Shown: piece after piece, positions 23,411 through 31,614 of the stretch
Position numbering within the stretch: position 1 is the first letter of the stretch
How the letters are laid out: every line of letters starts with the position of its first letter
NCBI GenBank assembly: GCA_012845835.1
Contig: JABAKD010000015.1
Span: 10,912,845-10,976,844 of the forward strand
From: Undaria pinnatifida
Taxonomy: Eukaryota; Sar; Phaeophyceae; Laminariales; Alariaceae
DNA length: 64,000 nt
Direction of reading: 5' to 3'
The notes under the pieces: generated by a model
Told to the model about the DNA's origin: nothing
Database searches by the model: none
What the model saw: the letters and a program-made list of their open reading frames with translations, nothing else
Translations under genes and position numbers: made by a program

Positions 23411-25439
23411 TCTAGCTATCACTGTGACGATGTCAAAGCGTAAGCTCCCGATCCTCAGCTCTCTACTCCCCCAGCCTAATTTTTTCAACGGAAACTTCTA
23501 GTTTTGTCCTGTCCTGTCCTGTCCTGTCCTGCCCTCCTCTCTATAGCTTACGTGACCCTTTCTTGCCTCTGCCTTCATTTCCTTCTTTTGTTAGTTCGTT
23601 TATCCAATCCAAAGCCCAAAAAGGCGTGTTTCCCTTTCATTTCCTGTACCATCTCCCCCTCCTTCTTTCAATTCGTTTGCCCACCCGAAAGTCGAAGAAT
23701 CCTCGACTCTCCTCTCTTCTCCTCTTCTCTCACCCCCCTCTTTTCCTTCCCTTTTTATTCCGATTGTCGAATGGAAACCCTCATCAGGCGTGTCAAGAGA
23801 AGCGCGGACGCGGATGGCCTGAACGGCTTTCGGCTGAAAGCTTACAGACCATCCACCCTCTCGGTTTATGAAATGGAGGTAGACGCTTCATCGCTTCATA
23901 CTTTTACGTCTGGGAGTCGAACAGGTAGGGCTTGTTCCTGGCTTTCTCTGGTATGTTTCTTTGTTCCTGATGTGTGTCCAAAGCACTCCTGGACGAGGAA
24001 TTCTAAGCCTTCCTGGTTTCTAGTACGCTCTCTGGTCAACACCCTCAGAAGGCATAAACAAAAACAAAACGGTGTACCTCTACCGCAACTCTCGAGAAAA
24101 TTCTCAAGAAAACTCTCAAGAAAACTCTCACGAAAAGACGAGCGCTACCGTAGAGGCATTAGAGTATACCACTTTTTGGCGAAATTATTTTCTGAATGAG
24201 CTCCCTTAAGTCACAACCCTTGGAAGATAATTGTTTCTGTGCTTTTTTTATTTTTTTTTCTTCATCCTCCGGCGGATGGGTTTAAAAAAAAAAAAAAGCT
24301 CAAACTCACCACACTTCCACGTATTTTCATACATGTCGTGTGTCAATTTACCTCAATTGCATTCGCAATCCAGCGCTCGCTGGCGTGTCCTTCGGTTCCC
24401 AGGTGCAATATATATTATACATTATATACTTTTGTTTTGTATTCCTAGACCTTGGGGGCTTGCTCATCGAGCACCCCTTCCACTTTACAAAAACAAAACA
24501 GGGTTTGGGTGAGGTGTGGAACTCCTCAAGCCAAGACCCTTGCAGAGGAAGGAGTAGTGCTCCTCTGTCGTAGTGTGTGTCCTGCCAATCCGATGTATGC
24601 GAACTCTCTGTGAACGAGCGCGGCTGTGCGCGGACGGGTTCGCGGGTAGTCGTACCGACTCACTGCAGTAGGAAACGTCCTCGCGTTAGATCGAACCGCT
24701 ACAATGGTGGGACACCGATCGTATGGTAGGCGTTTCCGTGCGGGGCGTACCACACGACGTGCAGGTGAGCTGCAGCGTGGACTCGTACTCATACTTTACC
24801 GCAGAAAATCAAAAGAAGGCAACCACGAGTGTGAGTGTCCAAAACACCAACCCTACACACGCGGTCTAATCCCGTGCTGAAGTTTCCTCCGGCTCAGCAC
24901 CAATCTAATCAGTGTTATTCGCAAATTGTCCATTTCCTGTTCCTACCATCTTTCGAATCTCCCGAGAAAACCAAGACCCAGCACGCCATAACATTTTCAT
25001 CTGGCTTTAAAATGTGCGCGGGAGCTCCCCCTCCCCCCCGTGATTCTCACATTGTATCGCAGAAAACAAGAAGAAAAACACGAGCACCCAAAAAAGCGAC
25101 CCTACCCACGAGGTCCAACTCCGTTCCGTACCTTCTTCCGGCCCATAACCAGTGCTGTTAACAAACGACCCATTTCCCTTTTCTGCCGCCTTTATAACCC
25201 CTCGAGATAACCATAACCCAGTAGCACTCGATAAACCGACTATCTTCTTTTTACATGTGCGCTGAACCCCCCCCCCCGCCCCCCTTTGATTTCCCCTCTG
25301 TACACCCCAATCGCCCGTCATCGCAAGCCGTGAGATTTTTGTCCCAGCCGGGCGAAAAATCGAGGAAGAAGTGGGAGACAGTGGCTTCATACCTCGAGCT
25401 AAGGGCTTTACCCCCACCCGCGGAGATCAGCGCGGATGA
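12709..25439 (+). CDS. CFAP97/Hemingway-domain protein, seven-exon model, 5' incomplete
   Basis: Proposed exons: 12709-12777, 13796-14004, 16399-16672, 18972-19084, 23239-23439, 23788-23924, 25348-25439. They total 1095 nt (364 codons plus TGA) and the reading phase is continuous across all six junctions. The first two exons give two helices, one around VDYVEKCNRKLVDKM and one with SLN-x3-RRREM-x2-IDQDNL-x3-HRL. This matches the CFAP97 (KIAA1430) family of cilium/flagellum-associated proteins. Exon 3 is Ser/Lys/Arg-rich with a likely nuclear-type basic cluster (SSSKRKRKRACK); the rest looks disordered. Intron 1 needs a GC donor (CAG|GCATGT); the others are GT-AG. Exon 5 contains a cysteine run from a TGC repeat. 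The last two junctions are less certain: a GAG|GTAGAC donor at 23878 would put exon 7 in another open frame. The start was not found. Confidence 0.55.
12868..13540 (+). repeat. (GGGGT)n array inside intron 1
   Basis: About 600 bp of near-perfect GGGGT pentamers with occasional GGGT, GGGGGT and TCGGGG variants. It is preceded by two 54-bp units carrying GTGGTAGCGTTGGCTGGGGTGG. The G-rich strand is the coding strand of the surrounding gene, so the nascent transcript could form stacked G-quadruplexes. Long Gly/Trp/Val or Pro/His/Thr frames here are artefacts. Confidence 0.85.
13796..14004 (+). CDS. Exon with the CFAP97 signature motif
   Basis: Acceptor TTTTTTCCCCTGCAG| and donor CACG|GTGAGT are both strong, and 209 nt are open in phase 0. 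The peptide includes RSLNHGRRRREM, then IDQDNLAMMHRLES and SVYSQY. SLN, an Arg-rich turn, then I-x2-[DE]N-x2-[LM] fits the second helix of CFAP97/Hemingway proteins. It leaves two bases that join the single base at 16399. Confidence 0.65.
14038..15015 (+). repeat. Dispersed (GGGTC)n-core element, copy 3 (intron 2)
   Basis: Starts CAGGGCTGTTCACAGGTC, then GGTCGGGCCAGGAGGCATCT, then about 910 bp of GGGTC with rare GGATC or GGTC slips. It lies 34 bp after the 5' splice site of the CFAP97-type exon. The 323-codon Arg/Pro/Asp/Thr frame on the minus strand is a repeat artefact. Confidence 0.85.
15379..15412 (+). mobile_element. Partial left end of MITE family C
   Basis: ATGGAGGACCATAGTAATCA and GGACC match the inverted ends of the complete copies at 28515-28631 and 41024-41128. 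Confidence 0.4.
15560..15745. repeat. CAGATCATATAGATCA tandem repeat
   Basis: Four or five degenerate units of CAGATCATATAGATCACCGA occur in an intron of the CFAP97-type gene. Related GATCA-rich sequence occurs near 43410-43570 and 62400-62500. Confidence 0.6.
15758..16045 (+). mobile_element. MITE family B, copy 1
   Basis: Contains in order TTGCAGTTATTGGTTGAACT, GGTCGGGTTGCGCGAACGAA, CTTCGAAGTC, a hairpin CTCCTCATGCTAGGAG and the right end GCACCCCTACGGTGGGATG. The same order is in the copies at 21989-22240, 25494-25765 (inverted) and 63502-63740. Confidence 0.7.
16399..16672 (+). CDS. Exon 3 of the CFAP97-type gene, basic Ser-rich
   Basis: The acceptor is GTTTGCTCAG| and the donor GATAAG|GTGAGG. 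274 open nt give a Ser/Lys/Arg-rich start (RSSSSKRKRKRACK), a Thr/Pro linker and a more ordered end containing VALGKYQDGAVVMDALEGGW. The first base completes the codon left by exon 2, and it ends in phase 0. Confidence 0.6.
16680..17045 (+). repeat. Intronic tandem repeat, 3 units of about 125 bp
   Basis: Each unit contains GCGGGCAACCCATGCGTAGG, a T-rich block and TTTCGTTTTCCTTCCGNGACAG. It sits directly after the exon 3 donor. Each unit ends in a pyrimidine-rich GACAG that resembles a splice acceptor. Confidence 0.65.
17756..18221 (+). repeat. Tandem duplication, about 255-bp period
   Basis: Units at 17756-17975 and 18013-18221 share GCGAAATTAATC, CTATACCCA, TATACATATAT, GGGGTGGTG, GGCGGTAGA and GATTCGTACTAC. 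Sequence TAGTTCTAGACATTGA that follows unit 1 reappears only at 18626, because two elements were inserted into unit 2. Confidence 0.6.
18222..18368 (-). mobile_element. SINE-like retroposon, copy 2, with 12-bp target duplication
   Basis: On the minus strand it reads from GGGATCCGAAGGGTGCGCCA to CCATCCGCCGGAGGATGAG plus an A-rich tail. It is bounded by perfect direct repeats ATTCGTACTACC at 18210-18221 and 18369-18380. A 12-bp duplication next to the A-tail is the mark of target-primed reverse transcription. Confidence 0.75.
18381..18622. mobile_element. Second insertion into the same repeat unit
   Basis: About 240 bp separates the two halves of the repeat unit that are contiguous in unit 1 (GTACTAC and GTTCTAGACATTG). 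Its ends carry inverted GACAGTGT and ACACTGTC. It has no coding content. The exact ends are uncertain. Confidence 0.4.
18725..18935 (+). repeat. Dispersed repeat shared with 10235-10420
   Basis: Shares CCCTCGC, GATCCGGGG, TATCGCGAGAATAATCCAGC and CCTCGTCGACTCGC with the inverted copy at 10.2 kb. Confidence 0.5.
18972..19084 (+). CDS. Exon 4 of the CFAP97-type gene
   Basis: The acceptor is TCATCTTCTTGCAG| and the donor TTCTAG|GTAAGC. The in-phase translation is polar and Pro/Arg-rich (ESRRPRPPAIPPRTG). It leaves two bases (AG) that combine with the A at 23239. Confidence 0.5.
19215..19370 (+). repeat. Dispersed repeat R, copy 3
   Basis: Matches 2155-2290 with GAGTGCGAGTTGGCA, ACATCGACGAGCAGTAGGAA and TGCTGAGCCCCGTGCGCGA. 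Confidence 0.55.
20084..21955 (+). repeat. Diverged satellite, about 8 units of 200-235 bp (last spacing about 380)
   Basis: Unit anchors are CGCTCTCAATGGCNCNATAA, then CAGTTCGCCTAGAACGACGTCATCTC as a consensus in two parts, then AGTGCCAGCGTTCGA and CTAAACCGGGCAGCAC. They occur at about 20091, 20301, 20537, 20767, 20965, 21189, 21427 and 21810. No unit has a conserved reading frame. It lies in the large intron before exon 5. Confidence 0.7.
21989..22240 (+). mobile_element. MITE family B, copy 2
   Basis: Left end CATCACACGGTAGCGGTTGC, internal GGTCGGGTTGCGCGAACGAA, right end CTGCTGCACCCCTGCCACG. Confidence 0.65.
22380..22980 (+). repeat. Tandem repeat, 4 units of about 147 bp
   Basis: Anchors GATCGGTTTGACACCCTTGA are at 22473, 22619, 22767 and 22914. 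Each is followed by CCGCTGGACGGTTT, CCGTCTCCTG, GGGGTTATTGACC and CTTGACTG..AACTACTAG. Spacing is regular (146-148 bp). Confidence 0.75.
22985..23150 (+). mobile_element. MITE family A, left half
   Basis: CACGCTACGGTAGAGGTGCA, CTGATTTGGAGAAAAA and CCATGGCCTAGATACACA match family A landmarks. The right half is replaced by sequence leading to exon 5. Confidence 0.5.
23239..23439 (+). CDS. Exon 5 of the CFAP97-type gene, with Cys run
   Basis: The acceptor is GATTTTGTGTTTCTAG| and the best phase-compatible donor AAAGC|GTAAGC. It starts with a basic amphipathic stretch (QKLKRDCKRAVAVRISSAEE) and then RKLQENIGP. Near the end a TGC repeat would give about 12 consecutive cysteines. The only other nearby donor (C|GTGATA) breaks phase with 23788. 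Confidence 0.45.
23788..23924 (+). CDS. Exon 6 of the CFAP97-type gene
   Basis: A 60-nt C/T tract precedes CATCAG|. The in-frame peptide contains RVKRSADADGLNGFRLKAYR and PSTLSVYEMEVDASSL. The donor is ACAG|GTAGGG, with an alternative GAG|GTAGAC at 23878. The exon could also be read as the start of a separate gene from the ATG at 23771. Confidence 0.45.
24130..24240 (+). mobile_element. MITE family A, left-end fragment
   Basis: GACGAGCGCTACCGTAGAGG, TATACCACTTTTTGGC and TTTTCTGAATG match the family A left end. Confidence 0.5.
24243..24405 (-). mobile_element. SINE-like retroposon, copy 3
   Basis: On the minus strand it runs GGAACCGAAGGACACGCCAG to CCATCCGCCGGAGGATGAAG plus an A-rich tail, as in copies 1 and 2. 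Confidence 0.65.
24799..25295 (+). repeat. Tandem duplication, about 255-bp period (intron 6)
   Basis: Two units share CGCAGAAAANAAGAAG, ACCCTACNCACGNGGTC, AATCAGTGTT or AACCAGTGCT, CCATTTCC, GAGAAAACCAAGACCCAG and an ATGTGCGC..CCCCC end. Confidence 0.5.
25348..25439 (+). CDS. Possible terminal exon of the CFAP97-type gene
   Basis: The acceptor is GATTTTTGTCCCAG|. Joined to the G left by exon 6 it reads GRKIEEEVGDSGFIPRAKGF and stops at TGA 25437-25439. A second open frame over the same bases ends at a donor (ACAG|GTAGGA, 25446) and would make this an internal exon instead. Confidence 0.35.
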
Positions 25440-25493
25440 CAACAGGTAGGAACCAGGGGAACAGCGGTAGGGAGGGTAGAGTCGTTCCACGCG

Positions 25494-25765
25494 AGGGGTG
25501 CAACAGAAGTTTCCAAGAAGTTTTTGAGCTCCTAACGTGAGGAAGGGGGTCCATATCTCACCCGAAATACGCCTTCCAAGACTTTTGCTCGCGCAACCCG
25601 ACCAACACTCCTTCTATGCTACTATTAATACTAGTCCTAAAACAAAAGTTATCGTAAAAGTTAGCTTCATGCGAACCGATAGCTCTACGCCTTGAGGAGC
25701 TCACACGGTCACACACAATTAGTTAATCCAACAACTGCAACCCCCACCGTTACTACCGTGGGATG
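25494..25765 (-). mobile_element. MITE family B, copy 3, with duplicated terminus
   Basis: The inverted order of family B landmarks is complete. The terminus TTAGTTAATCCAACAACTGC plus ACCGTGGGAtG is repeated immediately downstream at 25779-25827. Part of a second copy is therefore joined in tandem. Confidence 0.65.
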
Positions 25766-25829
25766 CCTCTTGTATACGATTAGTTAATCCAACAACTGCA
25801 ACCCCCACCGGTACTACCGTGGGAAGCTT

Positions 25830-26146
25830 CTTTTTCAGCCCCTTTTCTTATCCGAGTTGAGGGATGCTTGATCGATTGAAGCGTGCTGCGATAGGTGTAC
25901 CCCTTTTTGGCGATTTGTTTTTTTTCCTTAGCCCCAAAAAAGTCGACGACACGCCATTGTTGTTTTGCAGTACTATGATTTGGGGGGTTCCTACTAGCAG
26001 CCCTTACTAGACCTTACGAGACGTCTAGATTATTATCTAGAGTATGGAAATCGGGCATATTTTGATGTATGGGTTTTAATGTGGTCGACCAAACTTTTGA
26101 CTACAGAAAAACTTGTCGGATTTTTTCCGGACAAAGTTCTATGGGC
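25830..26146. other. No gene; MITE A trace
   Basis: GAAGCGTGCTGCGATAGGTG at about 25880 resembles a family A end. The rest is ordinary sequence up to the telomere-like tract. Confidence 0.35.
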
Positions 26147-26271
26147 AGGGTTGGGGTTGGGGTTGGGGTTGGGGTTGGGGTTGGGGTTGGGGTTGGGGTT
26201 GGGGTTGGGGTTGGGGTTGGGGTTGGGTTAGGGTTAGGGTTAGGGTTAGGGTTAGGGTTAGGGTTAGGGTC
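26147..26271 (+). repeat. Internal telomere-like tract, TTGGGG then TTAGGG
   Basis: About 13 GGGGTT hexamers (26149-26226) pass directly into about seven GGGTTA hexamers (26227-26270). Both are known telomere repeat types. The sharp switch suggests that one type mutated and spread within an internal tract. Confidence 0.85.
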
Positions 26272-27780
26272 TAAGGTAGTGTTTTGGGAATTTTTTTATA
26301 TGTTCCGTCTCATAATACTGGAAGCACACGCGGGTCAAACCAAATTCCCCGATTTCCATGCTTTATCCCATACCATAATCCAGAATTGCGGTGAAGGCGG
26401 CTCGTTTCACCTTTAGGCCGGGGGATCGCTCATCTTGGGGTTAACTTATCTTTGGGGTGCACCTCATCAAGCGAGGAAGACGTCACAGAAAAAAGTTGGT
26501 GCGCCTGCTATCGTAGCACGTGTCGAGTGGCTAACGCGCCTCGTTAAGAAACGGGATAGAAACCTACCCTGTCGGCGCAAAGTAGGATGTTTGCGTTTTC
26601 GGGTGCTCGCGATTTCCAGCTTTCGTTGGGTTGGAAAAAAAGTAACGTGGTGTTGATATTGAAAATCGACACGTGTCGTTCCACAAGGCCAACCAACCAA
26701 CGCACGGAAAAAAAATTGTCTCTCAAAATGTTTTTGGTAGGTATGTAGGAAAACGTGTTTCGCAAACTCAATTATTTCGCTGAGTTTTTGTGAGTTGGGG
26801 TGGGCCTTGGATGTTGACGCTCGACGGTTTCAATACTATTAATAGTATAATTATGGTTTCCTACCCAACTCCTACCCAACCAAAGTTGGTACGGAGTATA
26901 ATACATCGCAAACACCTTACAAATAAAATACAGTTTTATGGTGGTGCGAATATATCGCGAAAACCAAACGCACCAAAGCTCAAAGATGTTGGTTGACGGC
27001 ACTCTTGCCTCTTGACGGACAGCCGTCTAGGAACTAACTCCACACACTAAAACTAGTATGATAAGTCCGAAGACGCCTTGACGGGTCAAAACTAGACCGT
27101 CAACCGACATCTTCGATCAACATCCCACTCGCGCGAGCGGCGCTGAGCCGCTGAAAAAAGAGCCCCGGGAAGTCAGCCCTTGTAGAGGCCTTGGTACTAG
27201 GAAGCATGCCACGGTAACAGACGCCGCAACGGGGGAGAGGGGATACCAAAGCATGCACCTGTGCAACAGATTTGTTTTTGGGGCTGCTTAAACGAGGAGT
27301 AGTTCTACATAGCACCCTAAAACCTGACCGCGGAGAAAAAAGTGTGCGCGTAACTTGTTTGCCGCTGCTTCTCCCGTTTCGGAGACAAAACGCGAGGAAT
27401 CAGAGACACATGCATGCGTTAGAGGTGTTCCATTTTTTTTTTTTCCCCTGCAATAGGCCTGTTGGCTTGAGGAGCTTTACACCTCAGCCGAATCTTGATT
27501 TTGAGTCGAACCGAACGCGCAACCCTAAGGACAAACAAACCCACTGCATCTTGTCATAGGTATTACAAAAAAAAAAATGAAGACAGCAATACAGGGAAAC
27601 AAGACGTGACTTCTTTCCCAGACGATTTTGGGTTAAGGAGCCGCCCCCGCGGTATCCAGAAAACATTTTTTCGCCAAAAATAAAAATGTTAAACAAAATG
27701 TGCTGCTTCTAGCGTAGCAACGCGTTGTAGATCCCTTCACAACTGCTGCACACCCACGTTTCTTTTTTTTGAGGGGGGGG
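26272..27780. other. No gene seen
   Basis: Holds a MITE A right end at 26480-26526 (GGTGCGCCTGCTATCGTAGC) and a short palindromic AATACTATTAATAGTAT at 26831-26847. TTGACGG-type motifs at 26990-27110 recall the 147-bp repeat. Open frames of 60-95 codons lack support. Confidence 0.35.
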
Positions 27781-27804
27781 AGGGGGGGGGGGGGAAGGGA
27801 ACAG

Positions 27805-28062
27805 GGCTGGACACGGGTCAATGTCCTCACGGCGGGTTAGGTCAGGTGGTATTAGAAAAACTCGTGGGTCGAGTCGGCTTGGGTCGACAGGTGTTCGAAA
27901 TCTCACCAGTCGGGTCGGGTCGGGTCGGGTCGGGTCGGGTCGGGTCGGGTCGGGTCGGGTGGGGTCAGGTGGTTTTCAAACATCACGGGTCTGGCCGGGT
28001 CACACTGATCCCATCCGACCTTTTGAAAGTGGGCCGTCCAACCCGTGAAAAGCCTTGAAAAA
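27805..28062 (+). repeat. Dispersed (GGGTC)n-core element, copy 4, both ends visible
   Basis: The left end is AGGGCTGGACACGGGTCAAT, then CTCGTGGGTCGAG and GTGTTCGAAATCTCAC, then only about 60 bp of GGGTC. The right end CCAACCCGTGAAAAGCCTT is the inverse of the family's left end AGGGCTGTTCACGGGT. The shortest and most complete member. Confidence 0.7.
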
Positions 28063-28149
28063 AAAAAGGTTAGAATTTGGGGACACTTTTGGGAGTCAGA
28101 AAAGGGGCTATAGCCAGACGAACAACGCCATGGCCTAGGTATGCACATG

Positions 28150-28420
28150 CAGAATATTATCGAAGAACTCTTTGTAAAATTGTGTCAGACGCGTCAGCTT
28201 GTGAGCTCGATCGTTGAAGAATATTTTTGTGAATTTTATTTCAAATGCTTGCCTCAGTAGTGAGTTCGGGAAAATGTAAGGGTCGATCGATACTGTGAGT
28301 TCGATCAATGAAGAACATTTCACGAATTTAGTTTTAATACGTTAGCTGCGAGAGTTCGGTGAAAATTTCAAGGGGTCGATGCTCGTCTTTGCAAGCTGCG
28401 TTGTACACCGACTGCTCTTT
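28150..28420. repeat. Repeated TGAAGAA..TTTGTGAATTT motif region
   Basis: Variants of GATCGTTGAAGAATATTT plus CGAATTTNATTT occur twice, followed by TCTTTGCAAGCTGCGTTGT. That last sequence also appears twice at 40630-40935 and inverted at 43750 and 59490. Confidence 0.4.
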
Positions 28421-28514
28421 GTTTTTACAGACGTATTTTTTTTGCTTTGAAGATAGGTGTCTCCCATTGATGTTTTCAGAGGGTGGGCACAAACAGCAAG
28501 TTGTTATCCCCACT

Positions 28515-28631
28515 ATTACGGAGGACGATAGTAAATAAGACCAAATATTGTTAGTAAAAATAGATGAATATATAGGTTTTTGTGTCCACCGTAGGTCCTA
28601 CTCCGGAGTATTTACTAGGGTCCCCCGTAAT
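28515..28631 (+). mobile_element. MITE family C, copy 1 (117 bp)
   Basis: Left ATTACGGAGGACGATAGTAA; right, reverse complemented, ATTACGGGGGACCCTAGTAA. The interior is nearly identical to 41024-41128, with a short extra insertion next to the right arm. Confidence 0.75.
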
Positions 28632-29120
28632 AATAATGGTAGTAAGGTGTTACGGTTCACAAGGTGTCAGTGTCAAATATCACCATACTAAATACAACAC
28701 CAGTAGAAGTGGTAGTACTTTTGTACAACGAAAATGGGCGTTCAATAACGTCGAGTTCCTTCTTACCGTTGTTGTCGAAGCCTCGTCAGCCAGAAACACT
28801 TTTTGGCCCCCCCCCAAAAAGCTACCCCTCTACTGCGGCACGTGCCGAGGTCGTGGAACCGGCCGTTTTCACCATTGCTACGGCATTAGTAGGGAGGATG
28901 TTACGACTGTTTTCATATTCCTCAATTTTCACTTGCGGGTTTTCACCGCTCGCACGAAATGACTCCGTACCTCGCGGGCGAAAGAGACTTGAGGCGATTT
29001 TGTTTGGCGCAGCGTAGATTGCCGTTACATTGGCGGGCTTCTTGTCGGAAAAACTGAACAGTACGGAAACTTAAAGCTGCCAATGGAAACAGGAGAGTCG
29101 CTCGCGCGAGTGAAAAATCG
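28632..29120 (+). other. Possible exon material, unassigned
   Basis: 28664-28800 translates to a valine/asparagine-rich segment (VSVSNITILNTTPVEVVVLL) suggestive of beta strands, but no acceptor or donor pair is convincing. Confidence 0.2.
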
Positions 29121-29121
29121 A

Positions 29122-29405
29122 CGCGTGCCACGATAGAGGTGCACCACTTTTTTTTCTTAATGTTACCCCTCAAGTTGGGAGCTTACGACGCTCTCCCAAA
29201 AAAACTGATTTGGAGAAAAAAAAAAAAAAAAAAAAACTGCCACCGGATGAAAAATAATCCCAGGGCCTAGATACACAACGGGAATCACGCAAAACAAAAT
29301 GGCCTGTTTCCGACGTTTTTTTTTGTTTGTTGAGGAGGGTTAAGGTCCTGCGTCATTCAGAAACCATTTATGCCAAAAAGAGGTATACCTCTATCGTAGC
29401 ATGCG
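29122..29405 (-). mobile_element. MITE family A, complete copy 3
   Basis: Left GCGTGCCACGATAGAGGTGC, right (reverse complement) GCATGCTACGATAGAGGTAT. CTGATTTGGAGAAAAA and CCGGATGAAAAATAATCC lie between them. Confidence 0.65.
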
Positions 29406-29947
29406 TTACACTGCGAAACAAGCCCCCCCCCCCCACCGTAGCCTGGACCTGGTTATACTGAACTAAAGCACTAATCACTGGGCCACCGATTCACGTGACT
29501 CAGTAACTCAGTGGGTAGTGTTGTAGCAGTAGCTTAGTGGGTAGTGCGATACAACTAACAGCTCGGGTTGTGCCAGCGGGATGTTTCGCTCTCAGTGGTA
29601 AAACCACCGACAACAGCTAGGACTGCGAGTTGGCCGACTATACCGAAATACGTCGCCCACTGGTTGTTCTTTTTTCTACCGCAGGTATTACAGCGTCTTA
29701 TAGTTATCATCTCCGTGCGATAATTTTGTGTAGTTCCGCGTCCTCGTGTCTTATTGCCGTGTCGGTGGCTCTCAGTGTGCTATATGTCGAGAAATTGTTA
29801 ACAATCCAGGCATCGGCTAGATTTCTTCGCCCCAAAAACTTTCGTTTTTGTCACCCCAAAACGCCGAATTCCACCCTCGAACCCGACATTCACCTCAAAG
29901 TACCACGAACCGCAACGTTTCGATGATTTCCTCTCTTTCCTCTGCAG

Positions 29948-30227
29948 TGTCGGTGGGCAATCTGTCGCCGCCGAAAGCGATCGACCAAGCACAATGTCCG
30001 CGACAGCGGTGGTGCCAGACCAACCCGAGAAGCCAGACCAGCCGGAAAAGGGGGGGCCTCCGCTAGATTTGGGAGGGGAAGACGTGGCGGGGGTGGGGGT
30101 GGGGGCGGGGGAGGTGACGGTGCTGGCACTGCAAATGGTCCTGGTACCGCCGAAAGACGCCCCGTTGGTGATCATTGACAGCGTGGTCCGGGGTTTGATC
30201 GCGCGGAGAAAATATCGGTTGATGAAG
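29948..30227 (+). CDS. IQ-motif protein, exon A
   Basis: The acceptor is TTTCCTCTGCAG| and the donor ATGAAG|GTACGG. An in-frame ATG is at 29994 (MSATAVVPDQPEKPDQPEKG). After a Gly/Pro-rich stretch comes VIIDSVVRGLIARRKYRLMK, an IQ-like calmodulin/myosin-light-chain binding helix in which Asp-Ser replaces the usual Ile-Gln start. It ends in phase 0, compatible with the intact IQ exon at 31615. Other members of this gene lie outside the model. Confidence 0.5.
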
Positions 30228-30454
30228 GTACGGGAACGATTTTGGGTGTTTCCTTTCTTGGTTGCCGTTGTTTGTCTTCCTCTCTTTTTGGGGGATGTTT
30301 GAGAGCGATCGACGATGAAGCTCATGCTGCGCACTTTTGGTGGGTGGTAAACGTAAAAGTGATCACAATTATAAGGTACGACCTAGAACGACATAACAAT
30401 ACTATTAGTAATAGTATTAACTTATTATTAACGATGATGATAATATTAGCAAAA

Positions 30455-30540
30455 GCAATGATGAACGGACATGCTCCGCTGGTGACCATTGAAAGCGTAG
30501 CTGGGGATTGACCGCGCGGAGAAGGTAGAGTTTAATGAAA
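30455..30540 (+). pseudogene. Decayed duplicate of IQ exon A
   Basis: CATGCTCCGCTGGTGACCAT through GCGGAGAAGG and TTAATGAAAGTGAG aligns with the end of exon A. A TGA interrupts it and deletions destroy the IQ helix. Confidence 0.55.
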
Positions 30541-30949
30541 GTGAGCCATGTCATGTTTTCTAAAAATACGTCATTTTAGTTTGCCACGAATCAAGTGGTA
30601 CCGATTTTATTTTTTTCCCCCCAAAGCTTTACAGTGTCACGATTTTACGATGCCATCGTTCGTGACATATACTGTTTTCGCCGGGAGCTAGCATGAGGTT
30701 CCAGAAGTTCACCCCTTGACGCTAGATGCCTCCCAAATGCTGCCGCTCGCGGTACTGGTCCACACATGTTGCCGAGTCAGCGTGGCTTGTCGGCGAGGTT
30801 CACGCTCGTTCAGATATGTTTTTGAAGACAATTCTTAACTCGATATCAGGGCTAGGCGTGATCTCCGTCATAGCGATGGGACGCTTGTGCCCCTCCTGCC
30901 TCACCTCGTTCGAATAAATCGTTTCCGAACTTCTTCGTGGTGCTTTTTC

Positions 30950-31050
30950 GGATCAGAGTGCCACTGTGATTGATCATCCAAGCGGCCTTCAGAGGTTGGA
31001 AATACCGCACAGACCGACGAATCAACACGCCTCTTTCCCACTCACAGCAC
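30950..31050 (+). pseudogene. Decayed duplicate of IQ exon B, copy 1
   Basis: The TTTTTCGGATCAG| acceptor is kept. An insertion in CCACTGTGATTGATCATCCA shifts the frame so that IQAAFRGW is lost when read in phase. Confidence 0.55.
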
Positions 31051-31177
31051 ACCACGGATTATTCTCGCTCGAACATCGTATGAACCAAGCAAGCCTCATT
31101 TGCACTTACAACAAACCAGGATGATTATTTACCGGTCTTCAATAATCCGGTCGTTTTCGAACCTCTTTGGCGTGCTT

Positions 31178-31275
31178 TTTTCGGATCAGAATGCCACTTA
31201 TAGTCACCCAAGCGGCCTTCAGGGGTTGGACATACCGCACAGACCGACGAATCAACACGCCCCTTTCTCACTCAC
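31178..31275 (+). pseudogene. Decayed duplicate of IQ exon B, copy 2
   Basis: The acceptor is kept; VTQAAFRGWTYRTDRR is readable only in the frame one base off the expected phase. Confidence 0.55.
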
Positions 31276-31614
31276 AGCACACCACGGATTTTTTTGTTCA
31301 AATAAATATTTACGACCAAGCCTCATTCTCGCTTCCAACAAACCACGGATTATTCTTGGTACGATTCCCGATCTCTAAAAATAGTAAACTTATCACGTTT
31401 TTTCCATCCGACAATGTGCAGCATGAGGTTCAGCGTCCATCACTCATGAACATGCTCAGGAAAAAACAACAAGGGGAACAAAAAAGGAAACCGATGCACA
31501 AGTCTACTAGAACTTCCTTATGTACATGCTTCTGCCGTAGCATTATCGGTTACCGATCTCTAATGGTCTTCTCTCGTTTTCGAACCTCTTGGGCGTGTTT
31601 TTTTTTCGGACCAG

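Noticed and set aside
23382-23412. Pathogenic-type CTG expansion locus
   Set aside because: Only about ten units; nothing indicates instability, and it is reported simply as part of an exon model.
28632-29020. Gene at 28.6-29.0 kb
   Set aside because: Two overlapping frames are open and neither has a matching acceptor and donor; left as unassigned.
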